The translations under genes were made by a program, and so were the position numbers. 64,000 bases of DNA from Ceratothoa steindachneri. Its lineage: Eukaryota; Arthropoda; Malacostraca; Isopoda; Cymothoidae. Below are positions 1 through 10,959 of the stretch, piece by piece. The stretch spans positions 99,804,141 through 99,868,140 of the forward strand of contig OZ018318.1 in NCBI GenBank assembly GCA_963969495.1, read 5' to 3'. Position 1 is the first letter of the stretch, and each line of letters begins with the position of its first letter. The notes beneath the pieces were generated by a model. The model made no database searches, was not told where the DNA came from, and worked only from the letters and a program-made list of their open reading frames with translations.

Positions 1-182
1 TAAATAGGAAGTTGAGGGCAAGTAGGTGGAATGGATTGAGGGTTTGTTTGCCAGCTGATGGAGAAGTGATGTGTCTGACAGGTAATAGGGTCTAGTGTCT
101 GGATGCAAGGAATGTAGCTGTGATCACATATGTAGGAATAAATGATGTTAAGAAAGTGGGCACATATGAGTTATGTGAGAGG
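1..182 (+). pseudogene. CR1-like LINE ORF1 remnant, SGNH-esterase domain, left part
   Basis: The plus-strand reading from about 100 to 182 gives a hydrophobic strand followed by YVGINDVKKVGTYELC, which fits the G-x-N-D block of SGNH/GDSL hydrolases. Such an esterase domain is known in ORF1 of CR1/L2-type non-LTR retrotransposons. The reading resumes at 1728-1948 after a hAT insertion. The start of the domain lies left of the window, and an in-frame stop (TAG near 91) shows it is dead. Assignment to CR1 rests on the domain and on other CR1-like pieces nearby (16192-18965 and 20760-21139); a cellular esterase pseudogene is the alternative. Confidence 0.5.
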
Positions 183-1727
183 AAGAGATGGGGCGATTAA
201 TCGGAATCATAAGAATTGTTCATTTTGAGGGAATCAGCATCGACATCGTAATCGCTAAAAATAATCCCAGTTTTCCCCAAGGGCCAAAAATGATTCCTTT
301 AAAATTTCAGTACAGAGACTCTTTTAACAGTGATTTTTTAAGTTTTTAATTTTCTTTCCTACTTTTTAAATAGCTGAATCAAAATTTTAAAAATTGTTTA
401 TTTCCCGTTGGTGTCAATCAAGTTATGTATCTACTCATTTGTCCTACTATTCGTTGAAATTATAACATTAATAAGTTATTTACTAATAGATTCAGATTAG
501 TCAACAAGAATGCATCACTATTTAATATCAATTAATATTGAAGATCTGACTGTATAAGAAAAGTATTTCATGTTTAATTGTTTATATGCGGGAAATGAAG
601 ACCTGCTCAGGGCTCAGGCGTCATTTAGAACAGCTGATGCAATTCTAAGACTTTAGAACATTGTTTACTGAACAAAGATGAGCATCCCTTCATTTCACAC
701 ATATAAACAATTAGACATAAAATACCTTTATTATACAGTCAGATCTTCAATATTAATTGATATTAAATAGTGATGCATTCATGTTGACTAATCTAAACCT
801 ATTAATAAATAACTTATTAAAGTTATAATTTTAACAAATAATAGGACAGATGAGTAGATACATAACTTGATTGACACCAATAGGGAAATAAACAATGTTT
901 AAAATTTTGATTCAACTATTTAGCAAGTAGGAAAGAAAATTAAAAACTTAAAAAAATGCTGTTGAAAGAGTGGTAAAGTTGGCATGTTCTACAAATTTGG
1001 TACCTTTTTGCTGTAAAGAAACACTTTTGATACCATGATTCGTACAAATTTGGTACTTTTTTTAAACAAAGAAACACCTCTTGATACTATTTTATTTTTG
1101 TTTTGTTTTAATTAGATTTGGTACAATTTTATCAATTGTGTTACATTTTCAGAGTAAGTTTTGGTACTATTGCTAAAATTCTTTCGGCAGCGGGCAGCCC
1201 TGTTATTCAGTTGACTAACAGCCACCATAGATGTGTTATGCTGTGCGCACTTCCCACTCCCAGCCTATGTTAAATGTTGAGTAACAATATCATAATAGCT
1301 GAATATTAATAGTATTTAATACATTAGTCGTTATTAGTTGACATTATCAAATTAGTCTGATTTGAATTACAATTTCCACATAAACTATGCATTATTTGCT
1401 ATAAAAAATCTAAATTCACTTGGTTGTGATGACTGACAATACCAAACTTTCAGCATAAGGCTCTATATCAGAAGATTAGTTGTTAGCAGATACTATGTAA
1501 ACTTAGGCACAATGTTCATCTCATATTTATTTGTTTACTATATTCTATTTAGTTTATGTAACAACTAGCTTTATTAATTATTATTCACATATTGAGTATT
1601 ATTATTACACCGAAGGAATTATGAATCAATATTCTATTTTGTCAAGGAATCAGAATCGGGACTTATCGGGACTTATAACTGGAATCGGACTTGGAATCGC
1701 AATCATTTTTTAATGGTCCCATCTCTA
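183..1727. mobile_element. Non-autonomous hAT-type DNA transposon
   Basis: The ends read AAGAGATGGGGCGATT on the left and, reverse-complemented, TAGAGATGGGACCATT on the right. They are flanked by a near-identical 8-bp TSD, GTGAGAGG at 175-182 and GTGAGAAG at 1728-1735. The 8-bp duplication and a terminal inverted repeat beginning TAGAG fit the hAT superfamily. No transposase ORF is present. The hexamer GGAATC recurs near both ends (203, 230, 1646, 1681, 1693), possibly as transposase-binding sites. The centre holds a 0.65-kb palindrome, and about 990-1095 holds a short tandem repeat of a motif containing AAATTTGGTAC. Removing the element restores an esterase-like reading frame in the flanks, which supports the boundaries. 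Confidence 0.85.
318..971. repeat. Long palindrome inside the hAT element (arms about 292 bp)
   Basis: Left arm 318-609 and right arm 679-971 are inverted copies with only scattered mismatches and small indels, separated by a 69-bp spacer. The match begins with ACTCTTTTAACAG on the left against the complement of CTGTTGAAAGAGT on the right, and closes around TGCTCA/TGAGCA. Transcribed, it would form an unusually long hairpin. It could be a foldback insertion in the hAT element or part of that element's own design. Confidence 0.9.
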
Positions 1728-1948
1728 GTGAGAAGTACATATAAAATGTTGATTGAAAGGGTGAAAGATAATAGAATGAAAGCTATTTGGTCAGGTATGC
1801 TGAATGAATATGCAAAATGTAAGTGTGAGAAGGAGGGTCTGATGTTTGTTGATATGTGGGATAGGTTTTATGGTAGGGAAGAAATGTATGCAAATGATGT
1901 TTTTTTTAATAGCAAATCTGGAAAATGTCTACTAAAGTAACTGCAATC
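1728..1948 (+). pseudogene. CR1-like LINE ORF1 remnant, SGNH-esterase domain, right part
   Basis: This continues the fragment at 1-182 after the hAT insertion. The frame 1713-1940 reads through a helix (MLIERVKDNRMKAIWSGML), then LMFVDMWDRFYG and YANDVFFNSKSGKCLL. That order resembles the end of SGNH hydrolases, where a terminal D-x-x-H block sits before the last helix. Here the usual histidine position reads phenylalanine (NDVFFN), so the catalytic dyad looks lost. The frame ends at a TAA at 1938-1940. Confidence 0.5.
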
Positions 1949-1949
1949 A

Positions 1950-3690
1950 TCTTACAGCCTAATGCTATGCTAGATTACAAAAAAAAACATGTAAAAACCA
2001 AATAAAAATAATAAAAACAAAGGCAAGAAAAAATGAGCAAACAAAAAAAACAAGAAGCAAAAAAGAGGGAAGAAGGAAGCATGTTTCCCTATTGGGGTGA
2101 GGTGGGCCTCGCCCTGGCACAGCAACATGCGATCTACAACAAGGAGAGTTAAATAAAATGTAGGAGGCCAGGCTCACAAAAAAGTCAGATAGTCCACAAG
2201 TCTGTATACATGAACCTGTCCGAGTACAAGGGACAAGTGGTAGAAACCTAACCTAAATTGGTACACATAAATCAGTCATTTCCTGAAATGCGGACCACCT
2301 CGCTCACACCAAGCACCACCGGGAAAGTCTCTCAGGTAGCAGTGGTCCAGAAAATGATATTTGAATGGGAAAGTGATCACTACCGTGGAGGTCATTGACC
2401 ACCTATCTAAAATCAGGCTTTGCATCCGGGAAGCACAGGGATAGATCAAAACAGAAAAATGATGCTGTCCTCCTTCCAGGGGACAGCTTTAGTTACCCAG
2501 AAGATGGCCTTATGACCACCTTTAGAAGTGTTGCCTCCTGTGAGTCTAATGACATGGTGGAGGTGGGCAGCTGTTTCACCTTAAGGGAAATGGTGACAGT
2601 GGGGACTGATTTTAGCTGAGGCTGGGTGTGATCCCTTTGTGCCACAGCTCTACCAGGGGAGTGCTCAGGAGAGGGGTGGGTGAGGGTAAAACCTGCAGAA
2701 GGGTTCCGAATTAGCGCAGAAGCAACCGAGTTCATAGGCCTAAATGGGCCATTAGTAGAGAGGGCTTTTTTTTTTTAAACATTGAAGTATAAGATGTGCC
2801 AGGAGAAAGCCCTTAGCCGCCTGGAATGAGAGATGATTGCTGCCTGAATGCCAGGATTTCCTTCTCCAGGAGATACACACCACATTGCTTCAAAGAAGTT
2901 GGGTGCAGCTTTCCACAATTGACACACTTGGCCATACATGATAGGGACTTATCGTGTACAGCCTTGGAGCAACTAACACTCCAGGTAAACCAGACTTTGC
3001 ATGTCTACAAGAATGATTAGTATGGTCAAAGTGGTGGCAGTAGTTGCATCAACACCAGTGTCCTGAATGCCTTCACACGGTAGCTATACCAACTGACATA
3101 CACCAACTAAGGTGCCCTGCCACGGTTGAACATGATGAGTATAGGGGTGGGTCTTCAGGACCCGCCTTGTTTTCTTATCAAATGTTTGCTCTTGACTGTC
3201 CCATGGCCAGCTAGCTGTAAGGTGGTGTTTTCTATTGAGTTATCCACGAGTTCCCTCACATAAGCCACTCCTTACAAAAAGTACATGGTGGGAGGCAGCA
3301 TCGCACTTACTGGTGAGCCATTAAGTATCTGAAGGGCATTAATCATGGCTGCCTAAGAAGGGTCTGACACTTTTGCTAGAAGTTCTTGTCTGAGAATCTC
3401 AGGTCCCCTTCAGCTCTCTACATATCAGGTTAGCTAATGCTATTCTTTGATGGATTGGGTCATGTTTCCTTTGGCCAACATACTGCCATCTTTGGAGTGA
3501 AAAACCAGAAACGATTTGAAGACAGCAGGCTCAAAAATGCTGCGTAATCTCTGAATGAAAGTCTCTTTTGTAATCGAGGCTCCGCTCTGGGCACTTGCGG
3601 CTTTAGTCTTTGTCAGTGCCTCCCCCCCTGGAAATTTGGAAGTGTGAACTATAATCTATACTCTCCCAGGAAATATAAATGATCCATAAT
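1950..3690 (-). mobile_element. I-like non-LTR retrotransposon, copy A (internally deleted)
   Basis: This is a degraded minus-strand copy of the dominant I-like family of the window (RNase H-bearing I clade of the Jockey superfamily, by domain content). 1950-2270 is the A-rich 3' UTR plus the end of ORF2. It is joined directly to endonuclease sequence (2273-2460) and then to ORF1 (about 2462-3650). RNase H, RT and most of the endonuclease are therefore missing. ORF1 still shows traces of the cysteine-rich block near 2900-3060 but has many stops. The breakpoints were placed by matching to copies B and C within this window. Confidence 0.75.
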
Positions 3691-3699
3691 TAAAACCCC

Positions 3700-4252
3700 C
3701 ACTTACAGTCTAAAAAGCTGTTCGATGAGGTTAAAAACATCAGAAAGAACTTCATTAATAATGACTTTCTCCAATCAATAGTGAAACGAACCATTGCCAG
3801 AACAATAGACAATAGACACTGTATAACAACAGTAAAAAAAAAACACATCAGAAATCAAATTAAGTTTTTCTACACAAGTAAAAATGCAACAAAAATTCAA
3901 CAGGAAGAATCTTCATTAAAAATAAAATAAAACAACCTCCAAATTTATAACATGGGTGAAAAGAAAGATCCAGTCACATGATATACCAATTTTCTTGTTT
4001 TGATGAATGTTCTACATCTTCATAAATTGATTACACCACAAATACCATCAAGACTCGTGCAAATTAACATAGATTCAAAGTGAGTAAAATACAAGACCCT
4101 CTCTACATGAATCACCAAATTAAAAAAATAAAAGACAATAGAAAACTCCAAAATACTATAAGATCAACACAACATGAAGGTGACAGAAGCCATCTTAGTA
4201 AAAACTATTAAACCTGACATTAATATAAAGAATGAATTTTCGCACCAACTTT
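3700..4252 (+). pseudogene. Penelope-like element fragment (RT end and GIY-YIG C-terminus)
   Basis: From about 3715 the plus strand reads LFDEVKNIRKNFINNDFLQS, matching the end of Penelope-type reverse transcriptases (a DEI..I..NF..NGYP block). At 4174-4252 it reads MKVTEAILVKTIKPDINIKN, matching the last part of a GIY-YIG endonuclease, where an EAI.I..I.P.IN motif closes the domain. The order RT end then GIY-YIG end is that of Penelope-like elements. The part between is frameshifted and has several stops. It lies between copy A and an I-like 5' segment, so it may have inserted into an I-like copy. Confidence 0.5.
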
Positions 4253-4261
4253 ATATTGTAT

Positions 4262-4345
4262 AATTATATATATATTTATGTGCATGTATGTATATGCATC
4301 TATATTTGTAGGTTTATTAGTATATGTATATATACATAATACAAA
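4262..4345. repeat. TA/TG-rich simple sequence
   Basis: This is an imperfect run of TATA, TATG and GTATA words. Nothing else is recognised between the Penelope-like fragment and about 4740, where the sequence is AT-rich and without coding signs. Confidence 0.6.
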
Positions 4346-4739
4346 TATTTTGAAGTGTATATAGATTAATCATTCTAGTACAATGTACCATCAATGTCAA
4401 TGGATTATCTACAATTGTATTTTCACCGAAAAAATGTCAACTTTCCCAGTATCCCCTTCTTCTGTTCCATATATATAGCTGATTGTGAATTAATCATTTC
4501 AGTCTCTGATGATGCCATATAGTATAAATTGATGAAAGATTAGAATAAAATGCATTACAAAGTGAAAGCCGTGTGTTTATTTCTCACAATAGTAATACTA
4601 AAAAAAAGATTTCATAAATTAGAAATGGAATGTATGTAAGAAACCTTAAAATAAAAGCTGATATAAAGATTTCCAATAAAAATAATAATAAATAAAGATA
4701 GAGTAGCAGAGAGGGAGTGAGGAGGAAGTGTACCAATAA

Positions 4740-5100
4740 CTATAACTTCCCAGGCCCATTCACAGTTCACATCAACTAAGTGACAAGGTTTCCCTAATTT
4801 GCACTGAGGCCAGAAGGTTCAGCTCCTCTGGGGTATGTTGTATGTTGTTGCCTGCTGGGCAACAACATACAAATCATGTGATGGGTTAAGTTTGCTGTAG
4901 ATCAAAGCAATATTTCCACTCAGCTAGGAAAAGCCCACATACAAAGAAGGCAGAGCTGTCTTATATAGACATATGCTCACATTGCCAATGGAAACTTGAC
5001 ACAGCTCAACACATTCATGACATGCCTCACAAAGGCACAATTAAGATAAAATCTGCAGATGCTGGATCTCTGGGAGAACCACATCCAGTCAGTAAAGTTT
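4740..5100 (-). repeat. Probable I-like 5' UTR segment
   Basis: About 4790-4810 (TCCCTAATTTGCACTGAGGC) matches 56855-56874 at the 5' end of I-like copy D. About 4985-5080 resembles 22840-22912, just before the 3' end of copy E; both contain a GATGGATCTCTG- or GCTGGATCTCTG-like word. This suggests one extended 5' untranslated region of the I-like family, possibly the detached 5' end of copy A. It has no coding content. Confidence 0.45.
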
Positions 5101-6816
5101 ATTGAGGCTGCTGATCTGAGGGTTGGATCTTAGCCAAGAACAACTAAAGTAAGCCCTAGAAGCTTCTAGCAATATTAAAGGTAGGCTCATAGTAGCAAAT
5201 TGAGTTTTGTGCTAGGGCACCGTGATAAAATCTTACCTTCTGATTTGATTGAGGCTGGCTTGTTACAGGTACATTCGGTTTGGTCTGTTCATTCACAAAA
5301 GGACCACAAAAGATTTAGATGAAAAAAAGAAGAAAATAAAAAGAATGGTGAATTAACTAAATGCAAAAACTTATTAAACAAAAAAAAAAAGAAGAAATGG
5401 ACAAATACTATTACCATATTAAAAATATTGAAAAAAAATAAAAAGGTTACAAAAAAGCTGGAACTACAAAGTATAAAGATAATGCAGATGCTGAATTAGC
5501 CCCTCGCTAGGAGCTTATTCCTAGGTAAGCTGCTTAAGATAAGTAAGTATTGAACATGTCATAAATGTGCACCTTACTCTATCTGGTTCTGGGGACAGCA
5601 AGATAGCAGCAGGTACAAATGTTGCGATTAGCCAACCTGAGTAAGTTGGCTAATCGTTTGTAGGTGCAAAGTTTTGTATGGTGAATATACTTAAGTTTAT
5701 GTCAGGACAGGTAGTCTATGATATGGGAGGTGTTTATTCTTGGTCATTCTGGTGGAAGGGTATTTAGGTGTATATATGTCTATGCGTGTGTGTGTGTGTG
5801 CAGACTTTTATTATCAGGCCACCTAGAAGGTTCTGAATGATTTTGATAGTTGTTTCTTTAAACTCTTCTTACTACAGCTGTAATATTGGTACGACTGATA
5901 TGTTTACATCACTTGCCATGAGATAACCTTCTTGCTACATCTCACTTAAAAAAATCATGACTGTTCATGAATACTTATTGAATGGTGACTGGAGATAAAA
6001 GATTGTCTAAAACAACCATTCTCAATCAACACCATCGATTGCACAATGTTCAACACAATGCACAATGTACATTGAAATGCCAGTTAGCATGTCAAAAAAA
6101 AGGTATCTAAATGAATGTTTGGAATATTCTTTTTTACATTTTTTACCTCACTATATCTTAGAAATTTTATTATAGAATAGAGATATATATCTCTATGATT
6201 GAAGAAGTTATAATAAAGTATCTTCAATGGCAAGTATATAGCTAGGCTGGCACAATCTCAATGGATTACTTCAGAGGTCAGTAGATCCTCCCACAACTAT
6301 TTCTCATTGGATTTGTATATGGTAACAAGTGGTGTCTGCTAAGACTCACTGGCCATGAAGCCTTTTAAAATCTGGCAACTCTGCTATTGGTATTTGAATT
6401 ACAGCTGTAGCAAATAGTTGGTGCTTAATTTAATGCTGCAATTCTGAAATTAATGGTTTTAATATTGACATAATAGATTTCCTAAATTCCTTCTGTTTTG
6501 TGATAATTTTCGGAGGGAAGATATTAGCATTTATTTTGGTAGGTTCAACCTATCCAAACTACATCTTAAAGAAGGCAAAGTGGAGGTTATGATTTAAGAT
6601 CTCACTTCTTTAATAGTTGGTCATAGGTGATAGGTTATGCATATATTGGTCTTTTAAACCAGGTAGCCAGCTACTTTTGTTTACTGATCGTATATGTCTG
6701 GTTTGGGGTTGGTTCCATCTAAATTTGAAACTCAGTAGAAAATTATTCGGACTGGCAAACAGGGGTAAGTATGCTCATTTAAGTTTTTGTATTTAATCCC
6801 TAGTTAATGAGGCATA
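5101..6816. other. AT-rich intergenic stretch, no gene seen
   Basis: No reading frame with recognisable content was found on either strand. It contains a short (TG)n run near 5788-5800 and a perfect hairpin at 5625-5656. The last part (from about 6000) may include an untranslated leader or LTR of the Gypsy remnant that follows, but no LTR pair was found. Confidence 0.6.
5625..5656. repeat. Perfect 12-bp stem hairpin
   Basis: CGATTAGCCAAC at 5625-5636 is followed by an 8-nt loop and its exact complement GTTGGCTAATCG at 5645-5656. There is no T-run or gene context to suggest a terminator; it may be the tip of an old foldback element. Confidence 0.7.
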
Positions 6817-8290
6817 ATGGCTGCCAAGATCGCAACTGATATCAAGCCAGTTAATGAAGATGTTGTAACTTGGATTAAGGTCAGTTTGGTTGCAAAGTTA
6901 TAGAAGGTGACAGATGTGGCTAGTTTTCTTCTGTTGTTTTTGGAAAGAGAAGCTTTAGATGGATGAAAAAGATCGGACAGATTAATAAAAAATTGAAGAG
7001 AAATTTAAAACTATGTTTGCCCATGGTCTATTCGCAGATGAAAAGATGGTGTGGTGAACAGGTAGATGTATTTGCTGGTTGGCTGGTTTTAAAGATGAAG
7101 GGTTGGAAAGAACTACTAAAATGACTTTTATTAATGGTTTCCCAGAGTCTGTTAACCTGTTCAATGATGACAGCCTCACAAAAAGTGCAGTCCCATTTAA
7201 TTGTGATAACGATGGCAGTGGCCTACAACACAGACTGTAGGTTCAAAGGCCTTCTCCCTTAAATCTTCCAATTGGTCGGTGGGGCAGAAATGCCCCCCCC
7301 CCTCCAACTTCAGGGGGCACATTTATTTGAAATGCAAGTCATTAAGAGTGAAGTTGGGGAAAGAACTGAAAAGGCTTTGGTGGATATTGGGTACAGTACA
7401 ACAATGGTTACTGGTAATCTGGTAGGTAATGTAGAGGAGGAGGAAATATTGTTGCTTTTGATGGAAGTAAGAATAAGTGTCAGAGCACATGTATGGTGTA
7501 TATGATAGTGAGGGAAAGATGGTTGACAGTTTGAGTCATGATTTCTAAGAAGATAGTTAATGGACTTGATTTATACATGGAATGGATGTGATAGAGATGT
7601 TAGGAGGTGCCTATGTAGGAAAGGGGAAGATTGCATTTGGTGCTCTGCAGTGTGCTGCAAGTATGAAGTCTTTACTAATGCAAGTGAAGAAAACAACAGG
7701 ATTACATATGAAGATATCTTGTTAGATAGATTTCAAAGCTGTATTTAATGGCACTTTTTAGAGTTGAGAGGCCATGGAAGAATAATCAGAACCCTGTTCT
7801 GAAGAATATAGTAAGTTGTTATGATAAGCAGTTGGAGGGCAAGAAAGTGGAGGAATTAGAAAGAGAAATATAGAGGTTGATTAAAAATGGAATTTTGGTG
7901 CTATGGAAAGGGAATGTGGAAAGTTTTATTCTCCCTTTAATGGCTATGAAAGAGCACTTTATGTGGAGTGTCATACTAGGGATGTGATCAATGAAAGATT
8001 AACAGAATGTAGACAATTGTTAATATTGTTGTTATTGATTTGAAATCTGCTTATTTGAAAATTAGAGTTGAAGAAGAATTGCGGAAATACCATCTTGTAA
8101 ATTATAAGGGCAGAACTTATTGCCTTACAAGATTAGGGTTTAGTTTGAATTGTGCAATCCGACCCATGTCAAAAATTTTGAAGACTATCTTAGCCAAGAG
8201 TGATAAAATCAGAGTCAGGTTCATATAAAGATGATATACTGGTTAATGAGTCACAAGTGTGTAAAAGAGAGTTGCAGGAGCCCTTATAAG
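6817..8290 (+). pseudogene. Ty3/Gypsy LTR-retrotransposon gag-pol remnant
   Basis: Three domains appear in order on the plus strand. The Gag-like part starts with MAAKIATDIKPVNEDVVTWI at 6817 and continues through LERRSF, GEQVDVFAGW and a LTCSM region to about 7180. A retropepsin-like part at about 7365 reads ALVDIGYSTTMVTG, where the catalytic D-T-G has become D-I-G. A Gypsy-type RT segment at 7850-8230 has ERE...INGILVPWKGNV, then YKGRTYCLTRLGFSLN and PMSKILKTILAKSDKIR. Many stops and frameshifts are present and the RT YxDD block is broken. No LTRs were found. The right side is cut by I-like copy B at 8326. Confidence 0.75.
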
Positions 8291-8559
8291 CATTTTGGAT
8301 TTGTCACAAAAGCCCCTTAAATCATGTTTTTTTTTAAGGGGCTATCTGGCAACTGCCCACTTGGGCATAAGCTCTAGTCTACTTTAAAATAAAAATTTGA
8401 AAACAAAACAACGATAAAAAGGGAAGATAACAACAATTAGGAAGCAAGCTCCGGCATCAGGGCGAGGACCCCCTCCTCCCAGCACAAGAGCGTGGGACCT
8501 ACAAAGAAAACAACAATAACAAAAAACAAAACAAAACATAGTTAAATAAAAGGGAGAAG

Positions 8560-9800
8560 GCCGGCCTCCCCCCAAAAGTCTATCAGTCCACCAGTCAATG
8601 AGCACGCACTCGTCCCGAGTACAAGGGACAGGCGGTAGCGACCCGCCCAACCGGTACCGGGACAGGTAACGTGCGCAAAGATCCCCCAGACTGGGACATT
8701 CAACAAGAATGTGCAGAATAGTCTCTGGGACAACGCAGTCTGCACAGTAGGGTGCTGGCAAGCGCTCTATCAAATGGAGGTGCGTCCCGCGAATGTGCCC
8801 AATTCGGAGACGACAGAAAGCAACCTGAAGCCTTCGCGGCATTGGGGGGTAGGTCTATGGGAACAGTTGGGGCGCAATGGCACGCAACTTTAAGTTCCCA
8901 TCAAAAGCCTCCTATCTTCTTTGCCAAACAGATTGAAGAGCTGCCCCTATTCCTGCTATGTAGTTGGTGTGAGGAAGAGCAAAACGCTGGTCCAGTCGCA
9001 GTCCTCCGGACTATTTGGCGCCCTCATTCCCCGCAATTCCTACATGTCCAGGAACCCAGCAGAAGATAATCTCGACATCCGCCCGGCTCGCCAAAACTGT
9101 GGCGTCACGGATATCGCGAAGCAGGGAAGGCGGAGATTTCAATGCCCCGAGAGCACTCAGGGTGCTTTGTGAGTCGCTATAGATCACAATCCGGTCTCCG
9201 AAGAGGGCACGACGCGTAATCTCCCGTAGAGCACCGCTGACTTCAAATAGTAGGGATACGGGGTGGAAGCCGACCCCCTCTTCGGACTTGGAGCCATCCG
9301 TATACACTGGCACGGTTCCAGGGTGACCCGAGGTGTGCTCCAAAAAGGTCAAACGCAATACTCCCGGCGCTGTAAAAGTTTTAGGAGCAGATGCGTGGCG
9401 ACAAATAGACCAAATGTGGTACCCTCCAGGGTGGTGTCCTAGGCAGAACCAGGGGCACCACGGGCCCGAAAGCTATACCTAGCTCTCGAAGAAGTTTCCT
9501 GGCCCTAATCCCAAAGGGCTTGCGGCATAGGCACCGTCGAAATCAGCTGCGAATGCAGTGAGAGCTGTTGGCGACTGAGGGAGGCGCCGGGCTCGCGCGT
9601 ATAGGCGAGTGATGAACTGTGCGCGGCGTAGAGGAAGTGGCATTTACCCAGCATCGACCAACAGGCTCTTAATGGTGAAAGTGCGGAAGGCACCGGTCGC
9701 AAGGAGAAGGCCGGTGTGGTGGATCGAGTCCACCTTCCGCAATAAACGCTCAGCGGCGGATGCATAAAACTCGCATCCGTAGTCGAGCTTCGAACAAACA
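8560..9800 (-). pseudogene. Copy B ORF2, RNase H and C-terminal region
   Basis: The frame 9011-9358 reads VPVYTDGSKSEEGVGFH, IVIYSDSQSTLSALGALK and FCWVPGHVGIAGNEGAK. These are the D, E/D and H-x-x-x-N signatures of a retrotransposon RNase H. Compared with copy C it lacks the middle stretch carrying the active-site glutamate (ALREITRRA joins directly after the first strand), so the enzyme would be dead. Downstream the frame 8384-8842 carries MPRRLQVAFCRLRIGHIRG and the cysteine block APYCADCVVPETILHILVEC, a CX2C...HX4C-like motif typical of the ORF2 C-terminus. Confidence 0.85.
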
Positions 9801-10940
9801 ATGGCTCAATAAAAAAGTAAGGCAGTAGACCTATCAGCGCCCCAAGCGCTGAACGTCACGGAGCGGAGAATATCCAGGGCGCGGGTACAAGAGACCCTAA
9901 GGCTGCGAATATGAGCCTCCCAGGTGAGGCGTCGGTCGAATACAAGACCAAGGAAACGGTGCGATTCAACCAGTTCCAGGCGCACCCCATTAAGAAACAA
10001 ATCTGGGTCGGGGTGGAGCCGTGGATGGCGGCAGAAGTGCACCACCTTAGTCTTGGCCAAAGAAAACCGAAACCTGTGCGCTTCGGCATAGCGAGAGACG
10101 CGGTTCAATGCCTGTTGGAGTCGACGCTCCAGAGTTGGCATCTGGGCCGCGCCAAAAGAGATCGAAAGGTCGTCCAAGTAGTGTAGGGAGAACATCTTCC
10201 AGCAGCACCGAGGTGATGCCGTTGATGCTCAGGGCAAAGAGTGCGACACTGAAGACACTTCCCTGCGGGACAGCTCTTCCTGCTCTATTGAGCCGGAGGG
10301 CGCTCCCCCCACCTGTACGCGAATCGACGATCTCGCAAAAATTCAGATATAAACATTGGGAGGCGTCCCCTCGCCCCCATCGTGTGGAGAGTCTCCATGA
10401 TACCGTATTTCCATGCGGTATCATAGGCCTTCTCCAGATTCAAAAACACCGTGGTGTAGTGCTGTCTACGAAGGAAGGCATGACAGACGGCATTTTCCAG
10501 TCGGAGCAGAGCATCCGACGTGGTTCAATTTCTCCATCAACTTGCACACGCAAGAGGTTAGAGAGATTGGGCAGAAACCGGCCGGAGTAGAGTGATCTCT
10601 CCCCGATTTGCGAAGAGGGAGCAGAGTAGCGATTCGCCAGGAATCTGGGAACAAACAATGATCCTGTTGAACAAATCTAACAGAAAGGCCATGCCTCGCT
10701 CACCCAGGTGTCGAAGCATGGCGTACGGGACATCGTCCGGACCATGGGCGGTGTCCGCGCACAAAACAAGAGCGGAACGCAACTCACTCACAGTAAACCT
10801 GTCATTGAAGGGTTCTCCGCCTCTGGAGGTAAAGTCCAGTCGGCGGCCTTCCGCGACATCACGACGTGCATTGAATGCTGGCGGAGCAGCATCCCGGCAA
10901 GAGAATGCGGAGAAAGTGGTCGCGAAGGATTTCGCCACGG
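9800..10940 (-). pseudogene. Copy B ORF2, reverse transcriptase domain
   Basis: This is the RT domain of the I-like element. The frame at 10558-10938 includes ELRSALVLCADTAHGPDDVP (start of the fingers). The frame at 9806-10195 includes LHYLDDLSISFGAAQ, the catalytic YxDD box in the form YLDD, followed by KTKVVHFCR and HRFLGLVFDRRLTWEAHI (RT blocks D/E). Frameshifts occur near 10440-10560 and near 10190. The usual PQGS block is readable as AVPQGSVFSVALFALSING in the 10047-10424 frame. Confidence 0.85.
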
Positions 10941-10959
10941 GGACACGGGGTCCAAGATT

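Noticed and set aside
1531..1713. A 60-codon plus-strand open frame
   Set aside because: It lies in the right end of the non-autonomous hAT element, including the subterminal repeats.
8384..8842. A single 152-codon gene
   Set aside because: Only the first part is the ORF2 C-terminus; the rest is read-through into the 3' UTR in a shifted frame.
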